DNA of 8,449 bases from an uncultured Chthoniobacterales bacterium (GCA_934667795.1 CAKUMP010000091.1:1-8449), one strand, 5' to 3'; shown: positions 1 to 5,750, counted from the first letter of the stretch. Translations and numbers: made by a program. The notes: a model not told the origin generated them from the sequence alone.

Positions 1-2
1 CG

Positions 3-761
3 ACGATTGTGTTGGCGCCTTCGATTGGGTTTTTGACGGTTGTGATAGGGATTGTTGGGTGTGCATTGTACGCACGGTGGCGGAAATATCCGGATGCGGA
101 CAGAAGGACGTTTGCGCTGGCGACGGGGCTGTATAATTACGGGTATCTTCCTTTGCCTATGGTGGCGGCGTTGTATGATCAGGAAACGACCGGGGTGTTG
201 TTTTTGTTTAATCTGGGGGTGGAAATGGCGCTCTGGACTGTAGGATTAGGGGTGATGGCGGGAAGCAGTTTTCGGGATGGAATCCGGCGTGCGTTGAATG
301 CCCCACTGGTGGCAATTGTTTGTGGGCTGAGTCTAAATTTACTGGGGCTGGGTGTACATGTTCCGACGCCGGTCATGACCTCGATGGGGATGTTGGCCGT
401 GTGTGCAATTCCGATGGGGCTTTTGTTGACAGGCGCAACCTTTGCGGATCATCGGCGCGAATTAGGTGCCAATAAGGCTTTTGGAGTGCTGACGGCTTCC
501 TGTGTCTGGCGTTTGATTTTGTTGCCGCTTGTCTTTATTGCAGCAGCGTTCCTCCCGGGGGTCTCTGTGGAGTTAAAACGGGTTTTGTTAATCCAGGCTG
601 CGATGCCATCGGCCGTTTTTAATATTATTCTGGCAAAGCTGTACAACGGAAACCCGGGGCTGGCATTAAGAATCGTAACCGCTACCACGCTGGGCGCTTG
701 TATCACACTCCCTCTGATATTGAAGTGGGGGTCTCTCTGGTTGAACCTCGCGGCATTTTAA
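3..761 (+). CDS. AEC-family (auxin efflux carrier type) permease, 5' truncated by window edge
   Basis: This is an inner-membrane secondary transporter of the AEC family, whose bacterial members export or import small organic acids or similar solutes; the substrate cannot be told from sequence. The frame is open to the first base of the window, so the GTG at 9 is probably internal. About 250 residues are visible against a usual 300-320, so roughly the first 60 are missing. Family-like signs are the NYGYLPLPMVAALY segment followed by a hydrophobic helix, and the C-terminal stretch AMPSAVFNIILAKLYNG with LALRIVTATTLGACITLPL after it. Successive hydrophobic segments run the whole length, ending in a last helix at the TAA (759-761). 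The + strand here is rich in G over C, unlike every later gene on this strand. The next gene in this direction, trhO, is 900 bp away, so no operon partner is seen downstream. Family assignment is fairly sure; function is not. Confidence 0.85.
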   Translation, partial: TIVLAPSIGFLTVVIGIVGCALYARWRKYPDADRRTFALATGLYNYGYLPLPMVAALYDQETTGVLFLFNLGVEMALWTVGLGVMAGSSFRDGIRRALNAPLVAIVCGLSLNLLGLGVHVPTPVMTSMGMLAVCAIPMGLLLTGATFADHRRELGANKAFGVLTASCVWRLILLPLVFIAAAFLPGVSVELKRVLLIQAAMPSAVFNIILAKLYNGNPGLALRIVTATTLGACITLPLILKWGSLWLNLAAF

Positions 762-808
762 AGGAAAATATGTTGAGTGAGGATAAAATACTTTTTCCTA
801 AAAAAAGT

Positions 809-906
809 GCCCTGAAGGGGCAACCTATGTCAGCCTGGGGTAATCACCCCAGGTCTAGGGCAACATTCCAGGTCAGGCATTACAATAAGATGAACCCTGT
901 AAGGGT
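809..906. repeat. REP-like triple-hairpin intergenic repeat
   Basis: Three short inverted repeats lie in about 100 bp. At 809-821 GCCC and GGGC close around a short centre. At 834-853 CCTGGGG pairs perfectly with CCCCAGG around a 6-nt loop. At 894-906 ACCCT pairs with AGGGT around GTA. The CCCTGAAGGG and CCCTGTAAGGG cores resemble a dispersed intergenic repeat often seen in planctomycete and verrucomicrobial genomes (from memory, not searched). It lies 48 bp after the permease stop and could stabilise or end that transcript, though no T-tract follows any of the stems. Confidence 0.55.
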
Positions 907-936
907 GATCTAAAGCGGACGATTACATGAAGCGTA

Positions 937-1060
937 TTTGGAGTGCGACGGTTTCCGTCCGCCGCTTTGGATCATAGCGAATGGGATGTACGAATAACCT
1001 TCGCATGGCGAAACTCATACGTCGTTCGAACCAAAGCGGTGCAGAGCCCCGCACTCCAAA
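937..1060. repeat. Long imperfect inverted-repeat (hairpin) element, about 124 bp
   Basis: The left arm 937-970 begins TTTGGAGTGCG and ends CCGCTTTGG. The right arm 1031-1060 begins CCAAAGCGG and ends CGCACTCCAAA. The outer 11 bp and inner 8-9 bp match well, with a looser middle. The interior (971-1030) continues as a weaker hairpin and contains a small perfect one, TTCGC-ATG-GCGAA, at 1000-1012. No coding sequence is credible inside it. The form suggests a small non-autonomous palindromic element. I recall TTTGGAGTGC-type palindromes as common in Verrucomicrobiota intergenic DNA, but this was not searched. Confidence 0.6.
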
Positions 1061-1159
1061 TTCTTCCCGTGTGGTGGGCAAATTTTCTGACATGCCAGAG
1101 CAATTTAAGTAAACTAACGCGATATTTTATCAAAAAATTAAAAGTTTCGTATTTTGCTC

Positions 1160-1188
1160 TTGCCAAAAGGAGAAACATTTTTCATATT
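1160..1188 (+). promoter_or_regulatory. Possible sigma70-type promoter of tRNA-Gly
   Basis: A TTGCCA hexamer at 1160-1165 and CATATT at 1183-1188 are separated by exactly 17 bp. This would start transcription near 1195, a few bases before the mature tRNA 5' end at 1202. The surrounding 1080-1190 is AT-rich. The -35 matches 5/6 and the -10 matches 4/6 of the consensus, so this is suggestive only. Confidence 0.45.
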
Positions 1189-1201
1189 TCCAGTCCGTTA
1201 A

Positions 1202-1272
1202 GCGGGCATAGCTTAATGGTAAAGCTCCAGCCTTCCAAGCTGGCTATGCGAGTTCGATTCTCGTTGCCCGCT
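1202..1272 (+). tRNA. tRNA-Gly, anticodon UCC
   Basis: The cloverleaf can be read by eye. The 7-bp acceptor stem is GCGGGCA at 1202-1208 with TGCCCGC at 1265-1271. A short D-arm contains AATGGTAA. The anticodon stem CCAGC/GCTGG encloses the loop CTTCCAA, whose positions 34-36 are TCC. The T-arm contains GTTCGATTC. The discriminator is T at 1272, and CCA is not encoded. This isoacceptor reads GGA and GGG codons. A run of eight or more T residues follows at about 1277, which may help termination. The minus-strand reading frame across it, ending in RATRIELA, is a known kind of false ORF on tRNA genes. Confidence 0.97.
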
Positions 1273-1320
1273 CTCTTTTTTTTCCCAAACGTCCCCGTCG
1301 GCTAGAAAGGTCTGTTTCAG

Positions 1321-1524
1321 GTTTCACGCAAAGAACGCGGAGGTCGCAAAGGGTTTTCTTAAGTGGGTAATACGGCGGTGGGTGGGGTGGCACACGTTGG
1401 AAGAATATTTCACACGAAGCCCCCAAGCCACGAAGAATTTCTTAATTTTTAAAATTTCCGCGTTCTTCCGCGTGTTCCGCGGCTTAAAAAATTCTTAGCG
1501 ACCCTTGCGCCCTTGACGTGAAAC
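1321..1524. repeat. Inverted pair of CACGCAAAG-type intergenic repeats with a nested second pair
   Basis: The left arm 1321-1351 begins GTTTCACGCAAAG and ends GGTCGCAAAG. The right arm 1497-1524 is its approximate reverse complement, AGCGACCCTTGCG continuing to GACGTGAAAC. Between them, ACACGAAG...CCACGAAG words at about 1411-1436 face the similar inverted words CCGCGTTCTTCCGCGTGTTCC at about 1459-1480. A third copy of the outer arm lies at 5751-5778. These look like dispersed non-coding repeats. I see no gene in 1285-1600. Confidence 0.55.
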
Positions 1525-1603
1525 TCTTCCCAAGCACCCCACCTCCCTGCTCTTTGGGCGAACGCAATTCGCCCCTACAGACGCGTCACGTCCTAAATTT
1601 CAT

Positions 1604-1631
1604 ATTGTCGTCCGGTATATGCTGCGATAAT
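1604..1631 (+). promoter_or_regulatory. Possible promoter of trhO
   Basis: GATAAT at 1626-1631 matches 5/6 of the -10 consensus. A weak -35 candidate (ATTGTC at 1604-1609 or TTGTCG at 1605-1610) lies 15-16 bp upstream. Transcription would begin near 1638 and give a leader of about 26 nt. No Shine-Dalgarno sequence is visible in that leader. Confidence 0.4.
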
Positions 1632-1663
1632 ATGACCCGAAATTTCACATCCAATATTCCATC

Positions 1664-2554
1664 ATGTCGTATCCTGTCATTTTATTTTATAAATTTACCA
1701 AAATTGCTGATCCTGAAGCATTGCGCGATCAACAACGTGAATTATGTACAGAACTTGGCCTCAAAGGACGTATCCTCCTGGCGCATGAAGGAATCAATGC
1801 CACACTGGCTGGTCCTGTCGATGCTATCCAGGCGTATATCGACAATCTGACTTCTCTCCCGGATTTTCACGATGTCGAATTTAAATTTTCCGAAGGGGGC
1901 CCGGATACTTTCCCGCGTCTGATGGTAAAAACCCGTCCCGAAATTGTGACTCTCAAAGCCGGCGACCTCGGCCCCGACCTCCATAACCACCTCAGCCCGG
2001 CAGAGTGGAAAGAAGCACTCGATTCACTCGACCCCAATACGGTCGTGCTCGATGTCCGAAATAATTATGAATCAGAAGTCGGACGCTTTGAAACCGCCAT
2101 CCCTTGCGATATCGAATATTTTCGCGATCTCCCGGAGTATCTGCCAAAACTCGAACATCTGAAATCAAAACGAATTCTGATGTACTGCACCGGCGGGATC
2201 CGTTGTGAAAAAGCATCTGCCCTTTTTCGTAAGCATGGATTCAATGACGTTTTCCAACTCCATGGCGGAATCGCCGCCTATCAGGAACAATTCGGAAACG
2301 ACCATTGGCTCGGCGAATGTTTCGTTTTTGATAAACGCATGACCACCGCCGTCCCGGATAACCTGGTCCATATCACGCGCTGCGCCTATACCGACGTCAC
2401 AACCGGACGATTTGTAAATTGCAAAAACCCGGAGTGTCATAAATTGTTTATTCTATCCACCACCGCAGAAGAAGAAGACCCCAACCGCGCATTTTGTCCG
2501 GAATGTTATGCACTTTTTTCGGAAAATATTCCCGCATGTTCCGCTACGGAATGA
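1664..2554 (+). CDS. trhO: tRNA uridine(34) hydroxylase TrhO (rhodanese-domain, YceA family)
   Basis: TrhO uses molecular oxygen to hydroxylate wobble U34 of certain tRNAs to 5-hydroxyuridine, the precursor of cmo5U/mcmo5U, in the cytoplasm. The 296-residue product has the family layout. An N-terminal acylphosphatase-like domain covers about residues 1-95 and includes the GRILLAHEGINATLAG signature near 35-50. A rhodanese domain covers about 120-215, with LDVRNNYESEVG near 129-140 and the active-site loop CTGGIRCEK at 175-183 (C175 the likely catalytic Cys, C181 second). The C-terminal tail has five spaced cysteines (240, 253, 258, 278, 281) suggesting a metal-binding or structural cluster, as in relatives. 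The start at 1664 fits the conserved N-terminus, although no Shine-Dalgarno is seen. The gene stands alone, and a repeat element begins right after its TGA. Its strand is C-rich over G. Confidence 0.95.
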   Translation: MSYPVILFYKFTKIADPEALRDQQRELCTELGLKGRILLAHEGINATLAGPVDAIQAYIDNLTSLPDFHDVEFKFSEGGPDTFPRLMVKTRPEIVTLKAGDLGPDLHNHLSPAEWKEALDSLDPNTVVLDVRNNYESEVGRFETAIPCDIEYFRDLPEYLPKLEHLKSKRILMYCTGGIRCEKASALFRKHGFNDVFQLHGGIAAYQEQFGNDHWLGECFVFDKRMTTAVPDNLVHITRCAYTDVTTGRFVNCKNPECHKLFILSTTAEEEDPNRAFCPECYALFSENIPACSATE

Positions 2555-2797
2555 ATCAATCCGCAGATTTAAGCCTGAAAGGATCCACAGATTAAGGTCT
2601 GAAAGGATCCGCAGATTTACGCAGATTTACGCAGATTTTTTTTGTAGGAATAAGAGGAAGAAACCCTGTGTGTTTTATGGATTAAATTTGCGTGTATTTA
2701 GCTTGGGTTTGGAGACAGTAATAAATCATAAAATTCTCAGGAATAATCTGTGTTAATCTGCGTCAATCTGCGGATAAAAAAACAGGAGAATCGATCT
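2555..2797. mobile_element. MITE-like TIR element, copy 1
   Basis: The core 2607-2775 (169 bp) is bounded by 31-bp inverted repeats: 2607-2637, starting ATCCGCAGATTTACGCAGAT, and 2745-2775, ending GTCAATCTGCGGAT. They match at about 28 of 31 positions. Each terminus is three repeats of a decamer of the type NACGCAGATT. Outside the left end are two 24-bp units (2559-2582 and 2583-2606), each starting ATCC and ending GAAAGG. Outside the right end is AAAAAAACAGGAGAATCGATCT (2776-2797). A second copy at 5478-5711 shares both ends and much of the interior, for example GGGTTTGGAGACAGTA here against GGGTTTAGAGACAGTA there. No coding capacity is credible. The element starts directly after the trhO stop, so it may also form a hairpin in the trhO transcript's 3' end. 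Confidence 0.7.
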
Positions 2798-2839
2798 ACA
2801 GATGAACGCCGATTTTTAAGGAATTCGGGCCGCCCCTAC

Positions 2840-2867
2840 TTGACGTTTTCCCGGCATCTTTTATGAT
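2840..2867 (+). promoter_or_regulatory. Strong sigma70-like promoter directly before the 2876 start codon
   Basis: TTGACG at 2840-2845 (5/6) and TATGAT at 2862-2867 (5/6) are 16 bp apart. This is the best promoter match in the window. The distance from the -10 end to the ATG at 2876 is 8 nt, so the predicted transcription start falls on or within a base or two of the start codon, implying a leaderless or nearly leaderless mRNA. Confidence 0.65.
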
Positions 2868-2875
2868 GGGCGGCG

Positions 2876-4150
2876 ATGAAATTGATACCACACCTTGCTC
2901 TGGCTTTTTGCGTTGCTTTACCTGTCACTATTCTCGGCATTGCCCAGGATTCGCTTCCTCCTTTTGAACAGCCGCCCACTCGTAATGCGGTCGAAATTCT
3001 TAAACCCGAATTTTTGACCGGCCCCGGGTTTCGTGTCCAGCCATCGGTTCCGGCTTATTCCGGATCACACCATTTTACGCTTTTCGCTGAATCCGAAAAC
3101 ATGCCGGATTCTATCCGCATCGACGGCAATGCACTCCTCGCGCAACGCGTGGCAGAATTCCATGCAATCGCGAAACTTAAAGAGGTTGCCGGCACTAAAC
3201 AATACGCTTCCGCTCTCGCAAATGCCGCAAAAAGCCCACTCAATTTGGCAAAAAACCTGATCGAACACCCCACTGACACAATCACCGGTATCCCGAAAGG
3301 CCTTTGGAAGTTTGTCAATCGCGCCGGAAATGCGATCGAAGATGCCGCAAATCCCACCCCGTCCAACCCCTATGAAGACGCTAAAGCAAAAGAACTGATC
3401 GGGTTCTCTAAAGCCAAACGCGAACTCGCCCTCCAGTTGAGTGTCGATCCTTATTCCAGCAATCCTGACCTCCAGACCGAACTCAATCGCGTGGCCTGGG
3501 CCGGCTATGCTGGAAAAATGACCCTCTCGGGCATCACTTTCGGTGTCGGTGGTCCGATCGGTGCGACTTTCAGTATCAGTGGCGCCACTCAAAGCCTCAG
3601 CGATGTCCTGCGTGACAATAACCCGTCGGAACTTCGTAAACTCAACCTTAAGGCAATGGAAGAAATGAATGTGCCGAAAACAACCGCCCAGACATTTGTC
3701 CAAAACCCGGTGTTTTCCCCCAGTGCTCAAACCGCTCTGGTCCTCGCACTCCAGGCGGTCCCGGCAGATAACCGCGCTTCTTTTATCCAACTCGCAAATG
3801 AAAATTGCTCCCACGAAACCGATGTCATTTTCCTGGTTTATACCGCGAACCTGATTGCACATCTCCATCACAATGGATACCCGGTCGCGCGTTTCGATAC
3901 GCTCGGCGCCCTCCCGATTTGTTTCCTTCAGGACGGAAGCCTCATGGCCGCGCTTCACTGGGATTATGCCTGCTGGACTAACCTTTCCAACCAGTTCGTC
4001 CAGGGGTTAGCCGGTATTAAACCTTTCGGAAAAACGCCCCCACGTACGATTGTCGCGATCTCCGGCGATTTCTCCCCCACGCTCACACAAGTCGCAAATT
4101 CTTTGAAAATTCAACTCCTTCCTCGCCAAACGAATGTAGTTCTGAAATAA
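2876..4150 (+). CDS. Exported protein of unknown function, 424 aa
   Basis: I cannot assign a function. Residues 1-23 form a signal peptide (Lys2, hydrophobic core LALAFCVALPVTILGIA, cleavage probably after GIA), so the mature protein should be periplasmic or outside. A proline-rich stretch (about 27-60) follows. Then comes an alpha-helical Ala/Lys/Glu-rich part (about 85-190) including LIEHPTDTITGIPKGLWKFV, a segment ELALQLSVDPYSSNPDLQTE (about 183-202), a glycine-rich hydrophobic patch (about 216-236) and a C-terminal part with FVQNPVFSPSAQTALVLAL (about 274-292) and HWDYACWTNL (about 361-370). The DPYSSNP, NP..SP..QTALV and DY..WT words recall, from memory, a conserved family of uncharacterised bacterial secreted proteins; this was not checked. 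No enzyme motif is evident. Other ATGs at 2863 and 2866 are out of frame, so 2876 is the likely start. The EF-hand lipoprotein gene follows after 23 bp and may be co-transcribed. Confidence 0.85.
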   Translation: MKLIPHLALAFCVALPVTILGIAQDSLPPFEQPPTRNAVEILKPEFLTGPGFRVQPSVPAYSGSHHFTLFAESENMPDSIRIDGNALLAQRVAEFHAIAKLKEVAGTKQYASALANAAKSPLNLAKNLIEHPTDTITGIPKGLWKFVNRAGNAIEDAANPTPSNPYEDAKAKELIGFSKAKRELALQLSVDPYSSNPDLQTELNRVAWAGYAGKMTLSGITFGVGGPIGATFSISGATQSLSDVLRDNNPSELRKLNLKAMEEMNVPKTTAQTFVQNPVFSPSAQTALVLALQAVPADNRASFIQLANENCSHETDVIFLVYTANLIAHLHHNGYPVARFDTLGALPICFLQDGSLMAALHWDYACWTNLSNQFVQGLAGIKPFGKTPPRTIVAISGDFSPTLTQVANSLKIQLLPRQTNVVLK

Positions 4151-4173
4151 TCCCCTAAACCTCTCTCCTTATT

Positions 4174-4629
4174 ATGAAAAAAACAACTATCCTGACATTT
4201 GCCGCAAGCACTCTCGTCTGTCTCGCCTTCACTGCCTGCTCCACCACCCCCAAAAAGGCTGCTCCCACAGAACTCACGCATGACGAAATTTTTGCCAAAG
4301 CCGACAAAAACAAGGACGGCAAAATTTCCCGTGAAGAATGGCAGGAAGCCGCTCTCGAACTCACTTTCCGCTATACCGACACCAACAATGACGGCGCCAT
4401 TTCCATCCCCGAATGGCTCGCCGCCTCCCGCACGAACAATATCGAACTCTTCAACTCTCTCGACTTGAACAAGGACGGAAAAATCACTCTCGAAGAATGC
4501 AAGCGTGCCGTCGCCAACGGCGTCCCCTTCCCCACCATGTTTGACGCTGTCGATAAAAACAACAACGACTACGTCACCTACGAAGAAATCGTCCGTTTCA
4601 ACGAAAAACGAAACGAACTAACCCCGTAA
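4174..4629 (+). CDS. EF-hand calcium-binding lipoprotein, 151 aa
   Basis: This is a predicted calcium-binding lipoprotein anchored in the cell envelope. The N-terminus MKKTTILTFAASTLVCLAFTAC is a lipoprotein signal with Cys22 as the acylation site. The lipobox F-T-A-C departs from the consensus at -3 but is tolerable. Four canonical 12-residue EF-hand loops follow: D44-E55 (DKNKDGKISREE), D69-E80 (DTNNDGAISIPE), D97-E108 (DLNKDGKITLEE) and D127-E138 (DKNNNDYVTYEE). Each has acidic or Asn ligands at positions 1, 3 and 5 and Glu at 12. Loop 4 has Asp instead of Gly at position 6, so it may bind more weakly. The loops form two pairs, as in calmodulin-type folds. No catalytic domain is attached, so it is likely a sensor, buffer or structural protein. 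No Shine-Dalgarno precedes the ATG; the upstream 20 bp is pyrimidine-rich. The stop codon lies in a palindrome shared with the convergent gene. Confidence 0.92.
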   Translation: MKKTTILTFAASTLVCLAFTACSTTPKKAAPTELTHDEIFAKADKNKDGKISREEWQEAALELTFRYTDTNNDGAISIPEWLAASRTNNIELFNSLDLNKDGKITLEECKRAVANGVPFPTMFDAVDKNNNDYVTYEEIVRFNEKRNELTP

Positions 4630-4660
4630 GCCGACGAGGACGTCGGCGCTCCCGGCTTAC
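4626..4660. terminator. Palindrome between convergent genes, containing both stop codons
   Basis: GTAAGCCG at 4626-4633 is perfectly complementary to CGGCTTAC at 4653-4660, with a nested hairpin CCGAC (4631-4635)/GTCGG (4642-4646). The + strand TAA (4627-4629) and the minus-strand TAA (4657-4659) sit in the two arms. It is well placed as a bidirectional terminator, but neither side has a clear T-tract, so factor-independent termination is unproven. The GCCGACGAGGACGTCGG core also resembles a dispersed intergenic repeat. Confidence 0.5.
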
Positions 4661-5391
4661 TTATCGAAAAATAGCACTTCGCCGGAGTGGAGGTTGTATT
4701 CTGCGCCTACGATCAGGATTTCTTTGGCGTTTTCCAGTTTCTGCAGGATCGGACTTTGGGTGCGGATGTCTTCAATCACGTTCTGAATATTTTCCCGACA
4801 TACGGCTTCGACGAATTCCGGGTTCTTAGAAGTTTTTTCTCCTTCAAAGTCCGATAAATCTTCGACTGCTTCACGGATCGGCTGGACCATGCTGGTGATG
4901 TTTCCTAATTCCACATTGTCGATCGCGGCTTTAACAGCCCCGCATCCGCTATGCCCCATCACTATAATGACCTTCGACCCTGCCACTTCACATGCGTATT
5001 CGAGTCCGCCCAGAACTTCCGGAGTGGCGACATTTCCGCCTACACGTAAAACAAATAAGTCCCCAATGCCGGAATGGAAAACATCTTCGACCGGGACACG
5101 GGAATCCAGACAGGAAAGAATCACCGCCCCCGGGTGCTGACCGTGTGCTGCTTTTTCAATGCGTTCTTTGGTGTGATGAATCGGTTCTGCCCCTTCGACA
5201 AATTGCCGGTTACGTTCTTTCAATTCTGCCAGCATCGACTCGGGAGTGAAACTATCCTGAACTTTTTCCGTAAAAAACTCCTGGGACGAATCGGTTGATG
5301 GCGCGGGGGAAATGTCCTTTGCCGATGAAGCCAGCGGACAAGATAAAAACGCAGTGGTGAAAACAAAAGCAAAGAGGGTGGAAGGATTCAT
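4657..5391 (-). CDS. Exported beta-class carbonic anhydrase, 244 aa
   Basis: The enzyme interconverts CO2 and bicarbonate with a catalytic zinc ion. The zinc ligands of the beta class are visible: Cys94 and Asp96 in SCLDSRVP (91-100), and His147 and Cys150 in MGHSGCGAVKAA (145-156); the Asp96-Arg98 dyad is intact. Other family blocks are DLFVLRVGGNVATPEVLGGLEY (111-132) and the C-terminal IVGAEYNLHSGEVLFF (227-242). I prefer the start at 5391 to the longer frame opening at 5466, because it gives a clean signal peptide, MNPSTLFAFVFTTAFLSC..ASSA, with cleavage after SSA. The upstream extension is AT-rich promoter-like DNA. Most beta-carbonic anhydrases are cytoplasmic, so this is a periplasmic form. 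It converges on the EF-hand gene with a 27-bp gap. No Shine-Dalgarno precedes the ATG. Confidence 0.93.
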   Translation of the reverse strand: MNPSTLFAFVFTTAFLSCPLASSAKDISPAPSTDSSQEFFTEKVQDSFTPESMLAELKERNRQFVEGAEPIHHTKERIEKAAHGQHPGAVILSCLDSRVPVEDVFHSGIGDLFVLRVGGNVATPEVLGGLEYACEVAGSKVIIVMGHSGCGAVKAAIDNVELGNITSMVQPIREAVEDLSDFEGEKTSKNPEFVEAVCRENIQNVIEDIRTQSPILQKLENAKEILIVGAEYNLHSGEVLFFDK

Positions 5392-5429
5392 AAATGTTTT
5401 ATGTATTTTGGAACTCTTATCCAAATAAT

Positions 5430-5435
5430 ATTTTA
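5430..5435 (-). promoter_or_regulatory. Possible -10 element of the carbonic anhydrase gene
   Basis: On the minus strand, TAAAAT lies in a very AT-rich stretch (5400-5470) about 38 bp before the start codon at 5391. The implied leader is about 30 nt. No convincing -35 hexamer is seen at the proper distance, so this is weak. Confidence 0.25.
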
Positions 5436-5477
5436 ATTCAATAAAAACAGATTCGATATAGATCAAAAAATTGAAGA

Positions 5478-5711
5478 ATCGATCCGCAGATTTAAGTCTT
5501 AAAGGATCCGCAGATTGACGCAGATTAACGCAGATTTTTTAGGATAGGAATGAAGAATCTTTCGAACAAGACGTAAAGAGTGTTTGTTTTATGATTCCAG
5601 TTTGTGTCTATTTGGATTGGGTTTAGAGACAGTAAAAAACCATAAAAACTTCAGGAATAATCTGTGTAAATCTGCGTCAATCTGCGGATAAAAAAACAGG
5701 AAAATCGATCT
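5478..5711. mobile_element. MITE-like TIR element, copy 2
   Basis: The core 5506-5689 (184 bp) is bounded by 31-bp inverted repeats: 5506-5536, starting ATCCGCAGATTGACGCAGAT, and 5659-5689, ending GCGTCAATCTGCGGAT. They match at about 29 of 31 positions, better than in copy 1. The interior is recognisably homologous to copy 1 (GGGTTTAGAGACAGTAA, TTCAGGAATAATCTGTG) but diverged, and is 15 bp longer. One 24-bp unit lies outside the left end (5482-5505), where copy 1 has two. The right flank AAAAAAACAGGAAAATCGATCT (5690-5711) matches copy 1 at all but one base. It lies between the 3' end of the ubiX operon and the carbonic anhydrase promoter, in the same direction as copy 1. Confidence 0.7.
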
Positions 5712-5750
5712 GTAACTCTGCGGATAAATCCTTAAAAGACAATTCCCCTT

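Noticed and set aside
943..1305. + strand frame of 120 codons across the hairpin element and tRNA
   Set aside because: It runs through a palindromic repeat and a complete tRNA-Gly gene, and its product has no protein-like features.
1244..1426. Minus-strand frame ending in RATRIELA
   Set aside because: It is a typical false ORF reading antisense through the tRNA T-arm.
1080..1663. dif site for XerCD at the skew reversal
   Set aside because: I found words such as TGCGATAATATGAC near 1624, but no 11-6-11 arrangement resembling known dif half-sites.
3065..3958. Long minus-strand open frame (297 codons) opposite the 424-aa gene
   Set aside because: The + strand frame has a signal peptide, a promoter and balanced protein composition. 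The minus frame has a Cys/Phe/Arg-heavy, non-protein-like composition and no ribosome-binding site, so it is a codon-usage shadow.
5392..5466. Longer N-terminus for the carbonic anhydrase starting at 5466
   Set aside because: The extra 25 residues are encoded by AT-rich promoter-like DNA and would bury a clean signal peptide that starts at 5391.
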